Source: Acidobacteriota bacterium (GTDB taxonomy: Bacteria > Acidobacteriota > Blastocatellia > Pyrinomonadales > Pyrinomonadaceae). From it: 14,994 bases of DNA. Shown here piece after piece: positions 13,936-14,994 of the stretch (within the stretch, counting starts at the first letter, position 1; each line of letters begins with the position of its first letter). The notes beneath the pieces were generated by a model. That model searched no databases, was not told the origin of the DNA, and was given only the letters and a program-made list of their open reading frames with translations. Location of the stretch: NCBI GenBank assembly GCA_020201365.1, contig JAIVGV010000282.1, positions 1 to 14,994 on the forward strand, given 5' to 3'. The position numbers and the translations under genes were made by a program.

Positions 13936-14994
13936 ATGGATCAAAGAGGAACATTTAACCGCGTCTGTCTGATCGTCCTCGACAGCGTCGGCATGGGCGA
14001 GATGCCGGACGCCGCCGCGTGGGGCGACGCGGGTGCGGACACGCTCGGTCACATCTGCGAGACGCGCGCAGTGCGCTTGCCGAACCTGCAAGCGTGGGGC
14101 TTGGGCAACGCGCGCCCGCTCGAAGGCGTCCCGCCCGCCGCGGAGCCGCGCGCCGCATACGGCCGCTGTGCCCTGCGCTCGAACGGCAAGGACACGACGA
14201 CGGGTCACTGGGAGATGGCGGGCATCATCCTCGACAAGGCTTTCCCCACCTACCCGCACGGCTTCCCGCCGGAAGTCATTGACGAGTTCATCAAACGCGC
14301 GAACGTGCCCGGCGTGCTCGGCAACTACCCGGCGTCGGGCACGGAGATCATCAAGGAGCTCGGCGCGGAGCACGTCCGCACGGGCAAGCCCATCGTCTAT
14401 ACCTCCGCCGATTCCGTCTTCCAGATCGCCGCGCACGAGGAGACGATCCCGCTCGCGCGCCTCTACGAGATTTGCGAGACGGCGCGCGACATCCTGCGCG
14501 GCGAGCACGAAGTCGGTCGCGTCATCGCGCGCCCCTTCCTCGGACAAGTCGGATCGTTTTATCGCACAGAGAACCGGCACGACTACGCCGTCCCGCCGCC
14601 GCGCGAGAACATGCTCGTCGAGCTCTCCGACGCCGGACTCGCCGTCGTCGCCGTCGGCAAGATCGCCTCGATCTACGACTCGGCGGGCGTGACGCGCGAG
14701 CTTCCCGGCAAGAACAACGATCAGTCCATAGACGAAACGATCCGCGCGCTCGGAGACGACTCGCGCGGGCTCGTCTTCTCCAACCTCGTTGACTTCGACA
14801 TGCTCTACGGACACCGCCGCGACCCCGAAGGCTACGCGCGCGCCCTCGAACACTTCGACGCGCGACTCCCCGAAATCGCCGACGCCATGCGCGCGGGCGA
14901 CCTCCTCCTCATCACCGCCGACCACGGCAACGATCCCACCTACCGCGGCACCGACCACACGCGCGAGTACGTGCCCCTGCTCGCCTACGGCGGG
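13936..14994 (+). CDS. deoB: Phosphopentomutase, 3' end outside the window
   Basis: The frame from ATG 13936 is open to the last base: 353 residues of a protein normally near 390, so roughly the last 35-40 are missing. It interconverts ribose-1-phosphate (or the deoxy form) and ribose-5-phosphate in nucleoside salvage, in the cytosol, with Mn2+. Key sites are visible: Asp16 in LDSVGMGEMPDA, the phosphorylated Thr (probably Thr87) in KDTTTGHWEM, Asp288 and His293 in VDFDMLYGH, Asp329-His330 in TADHGND and His341 in TDHTREY. The spacing of these last ligands fits what I recall of the Bacillus cereus enzyme. The ribosome binding site is AAGGA (13920-13924), 11 bases before the ATG. It is 29 bp after the VWA gene with no terminator between, so it is probably co-transcribed with it, though functionally unrelated. 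Confidence 0.95.
   Translation, partial: MDQRGTFNRVCLIVLDSVGMGEMPDAAAWGDAGADTLGHICETRAVRLPNLQAWGLGNARPLEGVPPAAEPRAAYGRCALRSNGKDTTTGHWEMAGIILDKAFPTYPHGFPPEVIDEFIKRANVPGVLGNYPASGTEIIKELGAEHVRTGKPIVYTSADSVFQIAAHEETIPLARLYEICETARDILRGEHEVGRVIARPFLGQVGSFYRTENRHDYAVPPPRENMLVELSDAGLAVVAVGKIASIYDSAGVTRELPGKNNDQSIDETIRALGDDSRGLVFSNLVDFDMLYGHRRDPEGYARALEHFDARLPEIADAMRAGDLLLITADHGNDPTYRGTDHTREYVPLLAYGG

Noticed and set aside
13903..14958. A 351-codon antisense frame over deoB, and similar long antisense frames at 4641-5582, 5504-6454, 9648-10661 and 12500-13552.
   Set aside because: All are mirror images of well-recognised genes with Arg- and Ala-rich products, and no domains or ribosome binding sites.

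Overview
The window is a GC-rich (my estimate is the mid-60s %), CGC/GCG-rich bacterial chromosome segment. It most resembles an Acidobacteriota genome, plausibly of the Blastocatellia/Pyrinomonadaceae type. The grounds are a large Oar-like TonB-dependent receptor with an N-terminal carboxypeptidase-regulatory-like domain, an Acidobacteria-type VWFA-related protein, several exported TPR proteins and an exported glucoamylase. I assign this by family content, not by a database match.

Layout. 2-430 (+) is the C-terminal end of a GH13 alpha-amylase-family enzyme. 431-741 is an AT-rich promoter and a long structured leader. 742-4290 (+) is the Oar-like outer-membrane receptor, closed by a clear intrinsic terminator (4336-4368). 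4521-5642 and 5669-7360 (+) are two exported TPR proteins. 7464-10961 (+) is an exported GH15 glucoamylase/glucodextranase-type enzyme fused to a CBM48-like domain and an enterochelin-esterase-like alpha/beta hydrolase. 10962-11228 is an AT-richer gap with ATTAGT-type repeats. On the minus strand, 12545 down to 11229 reads: a small uncharacterised protein, a HAD phosphatase, tRNA-Val(TAC), tRNA-Asp(GTC) and a terminator. Divergent from these, 12620-13906 (+) is a VWA-domain protein, followed 29 bp later by deoB (phosphopentomutase, 13936 to the window end, C-terminus cut off).

How the parts may work together. GH13 enzyme, outer-membrane receptor, TPR proteins and GH15-CBM48-esterase look like an alpha-glucan acquisition neighbourhood without a recognisable SusD. 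The receptor has its own promoter and terminator, so co-regulation is inference. The right-hand part is housekeeping (tRNAs, phosphatase, pentose-phosphate/nucleoside salvage) plus a VWA protein.

Most interesting points: the three-module GH15/CBM48/esterase fusion; exported proteins whose predicted signal-peptidase sites nearly all place Gln at +1, as in the 'Q-rule' described for Bacteroidetes; a small uncharacterised protein with a strong ribosome binding site ahead of the HAD gene; a tRNA-Val with an apparent extra base before the D-stem; and palindromes at the start of the receptor leader. I see no CRISPR array, phage, transposase or clear defence system, and no convincing wholly new multi-gene system.
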